NCBI GenBank assembly: GCA_047626155.1
Contig: JBLHRR010000077.1
Location: 1 to 25,125 of the forward strand
Length of the DNA stretch: 25,125 nt
Reading direction: 5' to 3'
DNA from: CALGLS01 sp047626155
GTDB lineage: Bacteria > Bacteroidota > Bacteroidia > Chitinophagales > Saprospiraceae
Both the position numbers and the translations under genes were made by a program. Below are positions 15,286 through 22,799 of this stretch, piece by piece. The first letter of the stretch is position 1, and each line of letters begins with the position of its first letter. Under the pieces are notes generated by a model, which saw only the letters and a program-made list of their open reading frames with translations, had not been told where the DNA came from and ran no database searches.

Positions 15286-16611
15286 TTGGCAGAATATAAA
15301 AGACCTACGACCGAAGCAGAATTTGAGCAAAATTTTGTGCAGAAAAAACCTTTGATGAATCCGACAGAGGCATTTTATGAGAGCTCTCGTTGCTTGTTTT
15401 GTTACGATGCTCCTTGTATGAATGCTTGTCCGACGCACATTGATGTTCCGCTTTTTATTAAGCAAATTCAAACGGGCAATACGACTGGAGCGGCGAAGAC
15501 TATTTTTGAAACCAACTGGCTCGGCAATGCTTGTGGGAAGGTTTGTCCAACGAGTGAATTGTGTGAGGGGGCCTGTGTTTATGACGAGCAGCAAGTGCCG
15601 GTTATTCAAATTGGTCGCTTACAAAATTTTGCAACAGATCAAGCAATAAAGTCTGGGACTCCGCTATTCTCTCCGGGGCCAGACAATGGCAAAAAGGTAG
15701 CCATCATTGGAGCAGGGCCAGCAGGAATTGCCTGCGCCTGCGAATTGAGAACATTGGGCTATGCTGTAGATGTTTTTGAAGCAAAAGACAAACCTTCTGG
15801 GCTAACCGTTTATGGGGTTGCTCCTTATAAAATTACCAATCAGGAAGTGTTGGACGAGATGGATTATTTGCAAAAGCAACTGCATTTCAATATTCATTAT
15901 AATTCCCCAATTAGTACAAGCGAGCAATTGCAAGAACTGGAAAAAGATTATGATGCTTTATTCCTTGGCGTTGGTTTAGGTGCTACTGCTACTTTGAACT
16001 TGCCGGGAGAGGAAAAAGCGAATGTGGTGGGCGCCGTAGAATTTATCGAGGAGTTGCGCATGCAACATCATGAGATTCAAGTGCCGGATAATGTCGTCAT
16101 CATTGGTGGCGGAAATACTGCGGTAGATGCTGCTTCTGAATCTGCCCGTATGGGTGCCGAAAATGTGTCTTTGGCTTATCGCCGTAGCAAGGCGGACATG
16201 GGGGCTTATGGCTTTGAATATCAATTGGCGAAATACGCTGGGGTAAAAGGATTATTTAATGTTTCTCCAGTGGAAATTACCGGTGATGAAAAAGTGACTG
16301 GGGTAAAATTTATTCGAACAGAAAGCAATAATGGGAAGTTGGAAAATATCGCGGGTAGTGAATTTATTGTCCCTTGTGATTTGGTTATCAAAGCGACGGG
16401 GCAAGCGAAGCAAGGTCATTTTTTAAGTTTGATTGATGGTTTGGAAATGGATAAACGAAGACGAATTGTTGTCAACATGGAGAATTATCAAACGACGAAT
16501 CCGAAGTATTTTGCGGGTGGTGATGCTGTGAATGGTGGGGCGGAAGTTGTTAATGGGGCTTATGAGGGGAAGGTTGCTGCGAAGGGGATTCACGAATGGT
16601 TGAATGCTTAA
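15286..16611 (+). CDS. preT: NAD(P)H-dependent dihydropyrimidine dehydrogenase, electron-input subunit PreT
   Basis: PreT takes electrons from NAD(P)H through FAD and two 4Fe-4S clusters and passes them to PreA, where uracil or thymine is reduced. The 441-residue protein shows the GltD/DPD-like cysteine array in order: RCLFCYDAPCMNACP (~36-50), then NACGKVCP and ELCEGACVYD (~82-103). Next come a FAD Rossmann site, IIGAGPAGIACACELRTLGY, and an NAD(P) site, IIGGGNTAVDAASESARMGA, and finally YFAGGDAVNGGAEVVNGAYEGK, the usual FAD-binding end. The likely start is TTG 15286, because an in-frame stop lies 15 bp upstream and the next ATG (15355) would remove residues that precede the first cluster in relatives. 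It is followed by preA after a palindromic gap. Confidence 0.93.
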   Translation: MAEYKRPTTEAEFEQNFVQKKPLMNPTEAFYESSRCLFCYDAPCMNACPTHIDVPLFIKQIQTGNTTGAAKTIFETNWLGNACGKVCPTSELCEGACVYDEQQVPVIQIGRLQNFATDQAIKSGTPLFSPGPDNGKKVAIIGAGPAGIACACELRTLGYAVDVFEAKDKPSGLTVYGVAPYKITNQEVLDEMDYLQKQLHFNIHYNSPISTSEQLQELEKDYDALFLGVGLGATATLNLPGEEKANVVGAVEFIEELRMQHHEIQVPDNVVIIGGGNTAVDAASESARMGAENVSLAYRRSKADMGAYGFEYQLAKYAGVKGLFNVSPVEITGDEKVTGVKFIRTESNNGKLENIAGSEFIVPCDLVIKATGQAKQGHFLSLIDGLEMDKRRRIVVNMENYQTTNPKYFAGGDAVNGGAEVVNGAYEGKVAAKGIHEWLNA

Positions 16612-16636
16612 TTTTAATAACAATACAAACGTAATT

Positions 16637-16735
16637 GATATATAGCAGTTAGCTATTGGCAGTTAGCAGTTGGCTTCCCTACTAACGCGAAAGAGGGAAG
16701 CCAACTGCCAGCTGCTAAAAGCAAACTGCTGAACA
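16637..16735. repeat. Palindromic intergenic repeat, copy 3
   Basis: This copy has the same orientation as 6033-6135 and is almost identical in the core (ggcagttagcagttggcttc at ~16658-16677). Terminal arms are agcagtt (16644-16650) and aactgct (16724-16730). It fills the preT-preA gap and ends ~24 bp before preA. As in copy 1, it places a strong hairpin just ahead of the next translation start. Confidence 0.8.
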
Positions 16736-16758
16736 ATTAAAAAATAAACAAAAATAAT

Positions 16759-18087
16759 ATGCCAGACTTATCCATAAATTTTGCAGGAATCAAATCACCT
16801 AATCCATTTTGGCTGGCCTCAGCGCCACCGACCAATTCTGGTTATCAAATCATGAAAGCTTTTGAAGCGGGATGGGGCGGTGCCGTTTGGAAAACACTGG
16901 GCGTTCCTGTTATCAATGTATCCAGTCGATATGGTTCGATGAATTACAGAAATACCCGGATGGCCGGATTTAGCAATATTGAATTGATCACCGATCGAAC
17001 CTTAAGTGAAAATTTAAAAGAAATCGAAGAGGTCAAAAAGTATTTCCCAAACCATGCGGTGATTGCTTCTTTGATGGTGGAAACCAAAGCGGAGTGGGAA
17101 CAAATTATCAAGGATGTAGAAAACGCTGGGGCGGATGGCATTGAGTTGAACTTCGGTTGCCCGCATGGGATGTGTGAGCGAGGGATGGGCTCCGCGGTTG
17201 GGCAGGAACCGGCCGTGTTGGAGACGATCGTAGGTTGGGTTATGGAAATGGCAAACATACCCGTGATCACCAAACTGACCCCTAATATTTCTCATATCGT
17301 TGATCCTGGTTTGGCGGCTGCGCGCGGCGGGACTGATGGCATTTCATTGATCAATACCATCAAGAGTATTGTCGGAATTGATTTGGATACTTATGCGCCC
17401 TACCCTGTGGTGGATGGCAAAGGAACGAATGGTGGCTACTGTGGCCCGGCGGTAAAACCGATTGCATTAGAGATGGTCAAAGAATTGGCGAAACATCCAG
17501 AAATCAAACACCTCCCCATCTCTGGAATTGGAGGTATTGAAACCTGGCGGGATGTTGTAGAATTTATGTTACTCGGCGCTTCTTCGGTGCAGGTTTGTAC
17601 GGCAGTCATGCATTATGGATTTGGAATTGTACGGGAAATGGAAAGCGGATTGATAGACTTTATGAATGAAAAAGGCTATGAAACGATTTATGATTTCGTA
17701 GGAAAAGCATTGCCAAATGTAACGGAGTGGAAACACCTGAACCTCAAACATAAAGTGGTCGCCAAAATTGATCCGGTGAAATGCATCGGTTGTGAATTGT
17801 GTTACATCGCTTGTGATGATGGTGCGCACCAAGCCATCCGATTGTCTGAAACCAATGGAAAAAGAATTCCAGAGATCATTGATGAAAATTGTGTGGGTTG
17901 TAATTTATGCTCCCTGGTTTGTCCGGTGGAGGAGTGTATTACGATGGAGCAACGGGATGATGGAACGGAGCATGTTACTTGGCAAGATCGGACTGATGCT
18001 AATACGATACCGACTAGTTTTGATGATGAACGCGCTGGGGGAAATGGGCATTATGTGCCGAAGGCTACGGATGGGCTTAGGAAGTAG
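16759..18087 (+). CDS. preA: Dihydropyrimidine dehydrogenase catalytic subunit PreA
   Basis: PreA is the FMN and 4Fe-4S subunit that reduces the 5,6 double bond of uracil or thymine using electrons from PreT. The 442-residue protein has a DHOD-like TIM barrel (~1-320) with SPNPFWLASAPPT, ELNFGCPHGMCERGMG (~131-144), KLTPNISHIVDP, NGGYCGPAVKPIAL and PISGIGGIETW. It ends in a two-cluster ferredoxin domain with CIGCELCYIAC (~341-351) and CVGCNLCSLVCP (~381-392). Length fits bacterial PreA. Oddity: where human DPD has its catalytic-loop Cys (LACGQ), this protein has V147 (SAVGQ), while a Cys is present at C139. As I recall, other bacterial PreA proteins also lack Cys at the human position. It is the last gene of the cluster. 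Confidence 0.94.
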   Translation: MPDLSINFAGIKSPNPFWLASAPPTNSGYQIMKAFEAGWGGAVWKTLGVPVINVSSRYGSMNYRNTRMAGFSNIELITDRTLSENLKEIEEVKKYFPNHAVIASLMVETKAEWEQIIKDVENAGADGIELNFGCPHGMCERGMGSAVGQEPAVLETIVGWVMEMANIPVITKLTPNISHIVDPGLAAARGGTDGISLINTIKSIVGIDLDTYAPYPVVDGKGTNGGYCGPAVKPIALEMVKELAKHPEIKHLPISGIGGIETWRDVVEFMLLGASSVQVCTAVMHYGFGIVREMESGLIDFMNEKGYETIYDFVGKALPNVTEWKHLNLKHKVVAKIDPVKCIGCELCYIACDDGAHQAIRLSETNGKRIPEIIDENCVGCNLCSLVCPVEECITMEQRDDGTEHVTWQDRTDANTIPTSFDDERAGGNGHYVPKATDGLRK

Positions 18088-18199
18088 GTGGGGTGGTTTT
18101 TTTTTTGTACCAGTGTGTTTACATTTTGGTAGGGTTTGTTTTTCTTTTAGGGGGAATACGGGGTTGTTCTATTTCGATTACACCTAACTTAATCTATCC

Positions 18200-18285
18200 C
18201 CTCCTATCCTATTACGTATACATCTTCGATAGCTCTAAGGTGAAAATATTTCTATCTATAACAATCAAAATACAAACTCCCTAAC
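18200..18285. repeat. Diverged intergenic repeat, copy 2, in the preA/GAF-gene gap
   Basis: This carries the exact 19-mer tcctattacgtatacatct at 18207-18225, shared with 4031-4049, and caaaatacaaactccc at ~18266, similar to the repeats near 4064 and 22560. The 18088-18280 gap otherwise shows only a ten-T run (18097-18106) after preA without a clear hairpin before it, so no terminator is called. Confidence 0.35.
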
Positions 18286-20680
18286 TACCCTTCCCCACTT
18301 TAACCACCTCCTTTTTAGTTTTACCTAATTTCTTTGCTCCATTCATAGCCTTTTCCTTTTTAGCCTTATACAGCACTTCAACTCTTATAGCTTTTAAACC
18401 AGAAACCCCTTGTAAATCTTCCAAGTCTAACATTTCAATTTCGCCAACCAGACTTTTGGATTGCAGATATTTGAGGTAGTTAACATACTCGAAAGCATCT
18501 TTATTTTGAGAATAAACAATTGCGATTTTACCCGGTTGGGTAAGGCGTTCATCGGTTCCTTTAATATGCGATTTATCAATTCTTTTTTTGACAATTTCAT
18601 ATCGGGCATTATAAGCACCATCCACATCGAATGATTTTTGTTCCATACTAAAACGAATGGCCAATGGATTGCTGTGTATTAAAACAAGGGAGGCGACACG
18701 TAAAGGATATGGTAATTCTTCCGCCAAGTCGAAGGCGACTTGTTCTAGTTCGCACATGGTTTCTAACTGCCACAAGCGAAGATTATGTAGATACATTAAA
18801 TTAAAGGATTCGTCATTCACCAATGATGCTCCAATGTACATGTTAAACTCTACGCCATCTGTTTTGTAACGCTCATAATAGTGTGGAAACATTTTTTGTG
18901 CTTCCTCTTGTTTTTTATCTAAATGGGCTGCTAATTTATCATTCAGAATATTGACACTATTTTCGTATGATTTTCGCTCTTGATAAACAACATGTAGTTG
19001 TGGGTCAATTTTAGAGATATAGGCATTTATCGCTTGTTCAAAGACAGGATTGAGCGTTTTTAAATGATTAAAAATGGGATAGATTTCCCGCTTCAAAAAA
19101 TCAAGTATACTGACCTCATCACCTGCTTTTAATCCTTGCCCGATATTATTTAAATAAGTCTGAACCCGATAGACCAAATTTTGATAAATTGGAAAGGAGT
19201 GCTCCTCCATTACCTTTTCGAAAGTTTCAATAACCATCGACAATTGCAATTCCAAATCTGCTTGAATGGCACTGTTCCGAGCGGTAGAAGACCCTTTGAT
19301 ATCGCTTTGCGCGTACAATGGATAAACGTCGTTAAACACAATATCATCTAATAATGGATTTTCTTTGCCTTCTGCTTTTTGACTATTAAACCCGGTGGCG
19401 GCTTGGGTAAAACGCCATTTAACTGTAGGATGAATAGAGGTATAATTTTCCTGAATTGTACTTTCTAATGTATTCTGATTTTCTTCATAAAGTCGCTCCG
19501 AAGCAATTTTCACGAAAGGAATAACATCTTCTAACTTTGTAGCATTTAATGAATTGAGTTCATTTTTTCGGGTGGAAGCCAACTCAATAAGTTGAACATG
19601 TCCATTACTCAATTCTATTGGAACGAGTACAAAACTTTTGATTCCATTCTCCTTTAATTTCTGATATAAGAGCGACTCTTTAAAACTTTGCCCATACAAC
19701 TCAACATCAGGAATAGCAATTATTTCGGACTGTTGCATCACGTTATCACAAATGTAATTACAAAACATATTTTCATACTCAACCGTTTCATTTTCTTCTA
19801 AAAATATACTTTTCGAACCCCGGTTGAAAAAACCACCCAGCGAGCGTTCTGTTTTGGTATCATACATGGAATAACCTACCATCAAATCCTTAATTCCCAT
19901 ATATTCGGAAATATGTTCCTGGAACTCCTTAAAGACACTTTCATCATTTCTAAGAAAAACAGATCGAATTTTTGAGAGTATAACATCATTGGTTGCATCA
20001 AACAAAGTCATTAAGCCAAAGCCTTTGAGGATATAGCTGTCTGCGGGAAACTTTGACTTCCAAAATTCAAGGTCTTCTCCATGAAGCATCAATTCGTCGA
20101 TGTCTTCTTGTGTCAACTCCGGTGCTTTTTCCGTTTTGATAATGTCCATAAAATCAGCATTGAACAAAGTCCGGTAATATCGTGTAGTACCCTTTTTCTG
20201 GTCCGGGACATCAATAAAAGCGGGCCTACTTACATCGACGAACTGTTTGTAATAGGTCATTAAAATAGCAGTACAAGCATAGAAATAGAGCTTCGATTCA
20301 TTGTATCCATTGATGTCTAAGTGGAAATCTGGCCCAGCATTATTCAATATATTTTGAAAGCGCTGAGTGAGGTTAAATACCGTATATTTGAATGGAATCA
20401 TGACTGCTTTGATTTCATTCAATTGTAGTGCCTCCGGGAATATTGGACTTAATAAAATATTTATTTCCTTTTCATATTTCTGCAGTTGGCTCAAGTCTTC
20501 AATACCTTCTCTCAGCTCAGGAAATTTATTGACCGCTTCCAAAACCTTCTTACTCGACTCATAGTAAGGGTGTTTCTCATCATGGGCATACTTTTCAAAA
20601 ACCTTAATTTGGCTTTCGAGACTAAAAAGTATGCGCAAAGGAGAATCTGTGGGTTGGGTCTTAAATTGAATGAGTTTCAT
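18281..20680 (-). CDS. Large GAF-domain-like cytoplasmic protein of unknown function
   Basis: This 799-residue protein is probably soluble: it has no signal peptide or membrane segment. Residues ~260-400 look like a GAF sensor domain, including FCNYICDNVMQQSEIIAIPD and FVLVPIELSNGHVQLIELAS. The flanks are long helical regions, and the C-terminus (~770-799) is Lys-rich (KKEKAMNGAKKLGKTKKEVV). I recall proteins of this length with a central GAF domain as widespread conserved hypotheticals in Bacteroidota, but no function is established to my knowledge. No kinase, cyclase or HTH output domain is visible. It stands alone: the neighbouring preA converges on it, and ~60 bp separate its start from the next possible ORF. 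ATG 20680 is the only good start. Confidence 0.7.
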   Translation of the reverse strand: MKLIQFKTQPTDSPLRILFSLESQIKVFEKYAHDEKHPYYESSKKVLEAVNKFPELREGIEDLSQLQKYEKEINILLSPIFPEALQLNEIKAVMIPFKYTVFNLTQRFQNILNNAGPDFHLDINGYNESKLYFYACTAILMTYYKQFVDVSRPAFIDVPDQKKGTTRYYRTLFNADFMDIIKTEKAPELTQEDIDELMLHGEDLEFWKSKFPADSYILKGFGLMTLFDATNDVILSKIRSVFLRNDESVFKEFQEHISEYMGIKDLMVGYSMYDTKTERSLGGFFNRGSKSIFLEENETVEYENMFCNYICDNVMQQSEIIAIPDVELYGQSFKESLLYQKLKENGIKSFVLVPIELSNGHVQLIELASTRKNELNSLNATKLEDVIPFVKIASERLYEENQNTLESTIQENYTSIHPTVKWRFTQAATGFNSQKAEGKENPLLDDIVFNDVYPLYAQSDIKGSSTARNSAIQADLELQLSMVIETFEKVMEEHSFPIYQNLVYRVQTYLNNIGQGLKAGDEVSILDFLKREIYPIFNHLKTLNPVFEQAINAYISKIDPQLHVVYQERKSYENSVNILNDKLAAHLDKKQEEAQKMFPHYYERYKTDGVEFNMYIGASLVNDESFNLMYLHNLRLWQLETMCELEQVAFDLAEELPYPLRVASLVLIHSNPLAIRFSMEQKSFDVDGAYNARYEIVKKRIDKSHIKGTDERLTQPGKIAIVYSQNKDAFEYVNYLKYLQSKSLVGEIEMLDLEDLQGVSGLKAIRVEVLYKAKKEKAMNGAKKLGKTKKEVVKVGKGS

Positions 20681-20739
20681 ATGATGATGTTTTTAAGGGA
20701 GAATAAATGTGGTTCCTAGCCCTATGCTTACTAACCGAT

Positions 20740-20877
20740 TTATACTATACTGACTCCTAATGGAACTTTACGCAATTTACAACAATTGCAAGTACCAAAA
20801 GTTTTATGTGAGGAATATAAGGAATCTCTCGGTTTTGTCCTAACAACCTTTCCATCGTTATCAAATTTGTGATTCAT
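20740..20877 (-). CDS. Possible 45-codon ORF with a C-x-C-C motif
   Basis: Read on the minus strand from ATG 20877, the frame gives MNHKFDNDGKVVRTKPRD, then SLYSSHKTFGTCNCCKLRKV, PLGVSIV and a stop. The sequence is basic, with a CNCC cluster that could bind metal or be the start of a lost zinc-binding protein. I recognise no family. It may be a remnant or chance. It occupies most of the gap between the GAF gene and the acetyltransferase remnant. Confidence 0.2.
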   Translation of the reverse strand: MNHKFDNDGKVVRTKPRDSLYSSHKTFGTCNCCKLRKVPLGVSIV

Positions 20878-20896
20878 GCACTCTTCAAAGTTTGGT

Positions 20897-21031
20897 TTAA
20901 AATCCTAACTTTTCATACAATTTAATGGCGCCAATATTTGATTCAGCAACATCTAGATAAGGAATTTTATTTTCAGAGAACACTTGTTCCGAAGTATACA
21001 CCCAGTCGTAGCTATGGATGTATATGCGGTT
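20897..21031 (-). pseudogene. 3' remnant of a GNAT (FR47-like) acetyltransferase gene
   Basis: In this minus-strand frame 44 codons read through a typical GNAT C-terminus, VFSENKIPYLDVAESN then IGAIKLYEKLGF and a stop. The N-(x)-A-I-x-L-Y-E-K-L-G-F end is the motif B seen in intact acetyltransferases; the 2451-2906 gene has a similar one. A stop codon directly upstream in frame, next to the end of the TetR gene (21036), shows that the acetyl-CoA binding part is missing. It is probably a relic of an acetyltransferase gene truncated when the TetR-SDR operon arrived, or by deletion. Confidence 0.6.
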
Positions 21032-21035
21032 TTAT

Positions 21036-21593
21036 CTATAGGCTTTTTGAGTCGTTTAGCAATAAATTTTCAATCTTATGTTCGGGAAAAACAGATATCC
21101 AGAATATCAATCCTTCATATTTAGCTAATAAATTAGTGGCTTCTAATATTGGATTTTCTATCTTTTCTTTTTTAAATTGCTGTATCAAAATCTTTTTTAT
21201 TTGCTTATAAAAGAAACGGACTTCCTCTTTAAATTTTGGATACTCCTCGTAAGCTTCAAAAAACAGAATAAAATATCTAGACATTCCCTTTTTCGTCAAA
21301 GAAAGAATTTCGGGAATAAAAGATTGATAAAATCCCTTTATCATCATTTCTAATTCCATTGAGTTCATATCTTTCAATGTGTTCCAATCTACTTGCTTGT
21401 AATAGGAAATAAAATATCGATGAATTACTTCTTGATAAAGTTCTTCTTTATTTTTGAAATAATGGTAAAATGCACCTTTCGATAGTTTGGTTTCCGTTAC
21501 TAAATTAGACATTGAGGTATTTCTATAACCTTTATCCAAAAATAGTTTAAATGACGTTTCTGTTATAAATTCTTTGGTGTCATTTTTCTTCAT
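21036..21593 (-). CDS. TetR/AcrR family transcriptional regulator
   Basis: This 185-residue repressor-type protein has an N-terminal helix-turn-helix, TSMSNLVTETKLSKGAFYHYFKNKEELYQEVI (residues ~27-57), with the classic KGAFYHYFKNKEEL signature of TetR/AcrR proteins. The C-terminal ligand domain is unclassifiable, as usual for the family. Its ATG overlaps the stop of the upstream oxidoreductase gene by four bases (ATGA), so the two are co-translated. A palindrome typical of TetR operators lies just in front of the oxidoreductase start (22470-22483), so it very likely represses its own operon until a ligand, perhaps a substrate of the oxidoreductase, is present. The ligand is unknown. Confidence 0.9.
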   Translation of the reverse strand: MKKNDTKEFITETSFKLFLDKGYRNTSMSNLVTETKLSKGAFYHYFKNKEELYQEVIHRYFISYYKQVDWNTLKDMNSMELEMMIKGFYQSFIPEILSLTKKGMSRYFILFFEAYEEYPKFKEEVRFFYKQIKKILIQQFKKEKIENPILEATNLLAKYEGLIFWISVFPEHKIENLLLNDSKSL

Positions 21594-22453
21594 TCTACTA
21601 ATGTCTTTTTTACTTCGTTGTTAAAAAAATCCTCTAACTTATGGCTTCCATATTGTTTAGCAACATTATCAGAAGCCATTGCTGTTAAAAAAAATTCATA
21701 CGGTCCGTATGTCGTTGATGAAGTGAAGCTTCTTAAAAACCAAATGGTAAGTTTTCTAATCCAATCAGGTAGGTGTGTAATTTTTATTTCTTTATCCCAT
21801 TCTTTTAGTGCTAATTTTGCCAGTTCATTATGAGTGAAAATTTCTTGTCCTCCTACTGATGGTTCCTTTTCATCAGCTAAAATTTTATCAACACACACTT
21901 CCGCTAAATCAGCTCCATGAATTGGATTCAATTTAAAGTTCCCATCACCAAACAAATATACTCTTCCTCCTTTTGCCATGTCCAAGAAATCTCCCATGTC
22001 AGAGAAAAAGCCATTTGGCCGTATTATCGAATAATTTATATTAGGAGTTTCTTTTAATTCATCTACAAATCGTTCTTTTGCTTCAAAAATTTTCAGGTGC
22101 CGTAATTTATGACCCTTAAAAGCTGAAATATATTGGAAGGCTTCAATATTTGATTTTATTGCTTCCTGTAACAAATTTGAATTTCCTTGGTAATCGACAT
22201 CCATATAAGTTAATCCATCTTTTTGCCGTGTTATTCCAACGGTTGTAAAAACCCAATCAATATCTTTTGCAACATTTACAAGTGTTTCGGGATCTGTAAT
22301 TTGACCAATAAAATAGTCGTCAACATTTTCGAATATCTCCTTCTGGCTTTCTTTTCGAATTAAGACCCTCACCCAATAGTTTCTTTTCTTTAATTCCTTG
22401 ACAAGATATTGTCCTAAGTAACCTGTTGCTCCTGCTACTAGTACTTTTTTCAT
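21590..22453 (-). CDS. NAD(P)-binding SDR / NmrA-like epimerase-type protein
   Basis: This 287-residue atypical short-chain dehydrogenase starts MKKVLVAGATGYLGQYLVKEL, with the glycine-rich dinucleotide loop G-A-T-G-Y-L-G. Further typical elements are VRVLIRKES after beta 2, DWVFTTVGI, AFQYISAFKG and NYSIIRPNGFFSDMGDFL. There is no classical Y-x-x-x-K, so it fits the atypical NmrA-like/complex-I-NDUFA9-like group, some of which are redox sensors rather than enzymes. ATG 22453 is preferred to the upstream ATG at 22489: it gives the normal N-terminus and leaves the operator palindrome outside the coding region. It is translationally coupled to the TetR gene. Confidence 0.85.
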   Translation of the reverse strand: MKKVLVAGATGYLGQYLVKELKKRNYWVRVLIRKESQKEIFENVDDYFIGQITDPETLVNVAKDIDWVFTTVGITRQKDGLTYMDVDYQGNSNLLQEAIKSNIEAFQYISAFKGHKLRHLKIFEAKERFVDELKETPNINYSIIRPNGFFSDMGDFLDMAKGGRVYLFGDGNFKLNPIHGADLAEVCVDKILADEKEPSVGGQEIFTHNELAKLALKEWDKEIKITHLPDWIRKLTIWFLRSFTSSTTYGPYEFFLTAMASDNVAKQYGSHKLEDFFNNEVKKTLVE

Positions 22454-22469
22454 AATTTCATTTTTATAA

Positions 22470-22494
22470 ACCGACCGTTCGGTATGCAAATGTA
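22470..22494 (-). promoter_or_regulatory. TetR-type operator overlapping the SDR-TetR promoter
   Basis: The palindrome accga-ccgt-tcggt (22470-22483) is typical of AcrR/TetR operators. Directly upstream on the minus strand lies TACATTTG (22494-22487), an exact Bacteroidota -7 element (TAnnTTTG). The expected transcription start ~7 nt later falls inside the palindrome, an ideal position for repression. No good -33 TTG was seen at the standard distance. Confidence 0.65.
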
Positions 22495-22544
22495 GTTGAA
22501 AAATGTATTACATCCTATTATTCCATGAAATTAATTTGTTTGTG

Positions 22545-22640
22545 ACTCCTATCCCTCACCAAAATACAAATCCCACCACCCCATCCAAAGGACTTTTAAA
22601 TACACTACCACCCTAAGACTACCTCCTTTTATTATAAAAA
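22545..22640. repeat. Diverged intergenic repeat, copy 3, with a small hairpin
   Basis: This aligns by eye to 4060-4135 (ctcaccaaaatacaaatccc ... catccaaag ... ctaccaccctaag ... ctaccttt-like end). Its edge merges with a hairpin: actacct (22618-22624) pairs with aggtagt (22656-22662), with an inner cctttta/ataaagg pair, followed on the + strand by ttttt. No + strand gene feeds into it, so this may be an old terminator or part of the repeat. Confidence 0.35.
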
Positions 22641-22672
22641 ATAAAGGAAAACCACAGGTAGTTTTTAAACGT

Positions 22673-22726
22673 AAAAAGGCATGTATTTCACAGTAGCTAC
22701 TTTTCGTAACAGTAAAAATACATGCC
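22673..22726 (-). terminator. Intrinsic terminator of the 22800-23783 gene
   Basis: Perfect 11-bp arms ggcatgtattt (22678-22688) and aaatacatgcc (22716-22726) are followed on the minus strand by a five-T run (tttttac). It lies ~75 bp past the stop codon of the minus-strand gene, which makes it a convincing rho-independent terminator. Confidence 0.7.
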
Positions 22727-22799
22727 AGTTGTTCTTGTCTACTCCTTTTGGTAAATTACCAGAAATTTGAATAAAAAAGACGCCTCACCAAATCAAAGA

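Noticed and set aside
18097..18106. Ten-T run after preA as intrinsic terminator
   Set aside because: No stable hairpin was found directly upstream of the T run on the + strand.
22454..22489. Upstream ATG for the SDR gene
   Set aside because: It would place the TetR operator inside the coding region and add 12 residues before the normal Rossmann start.
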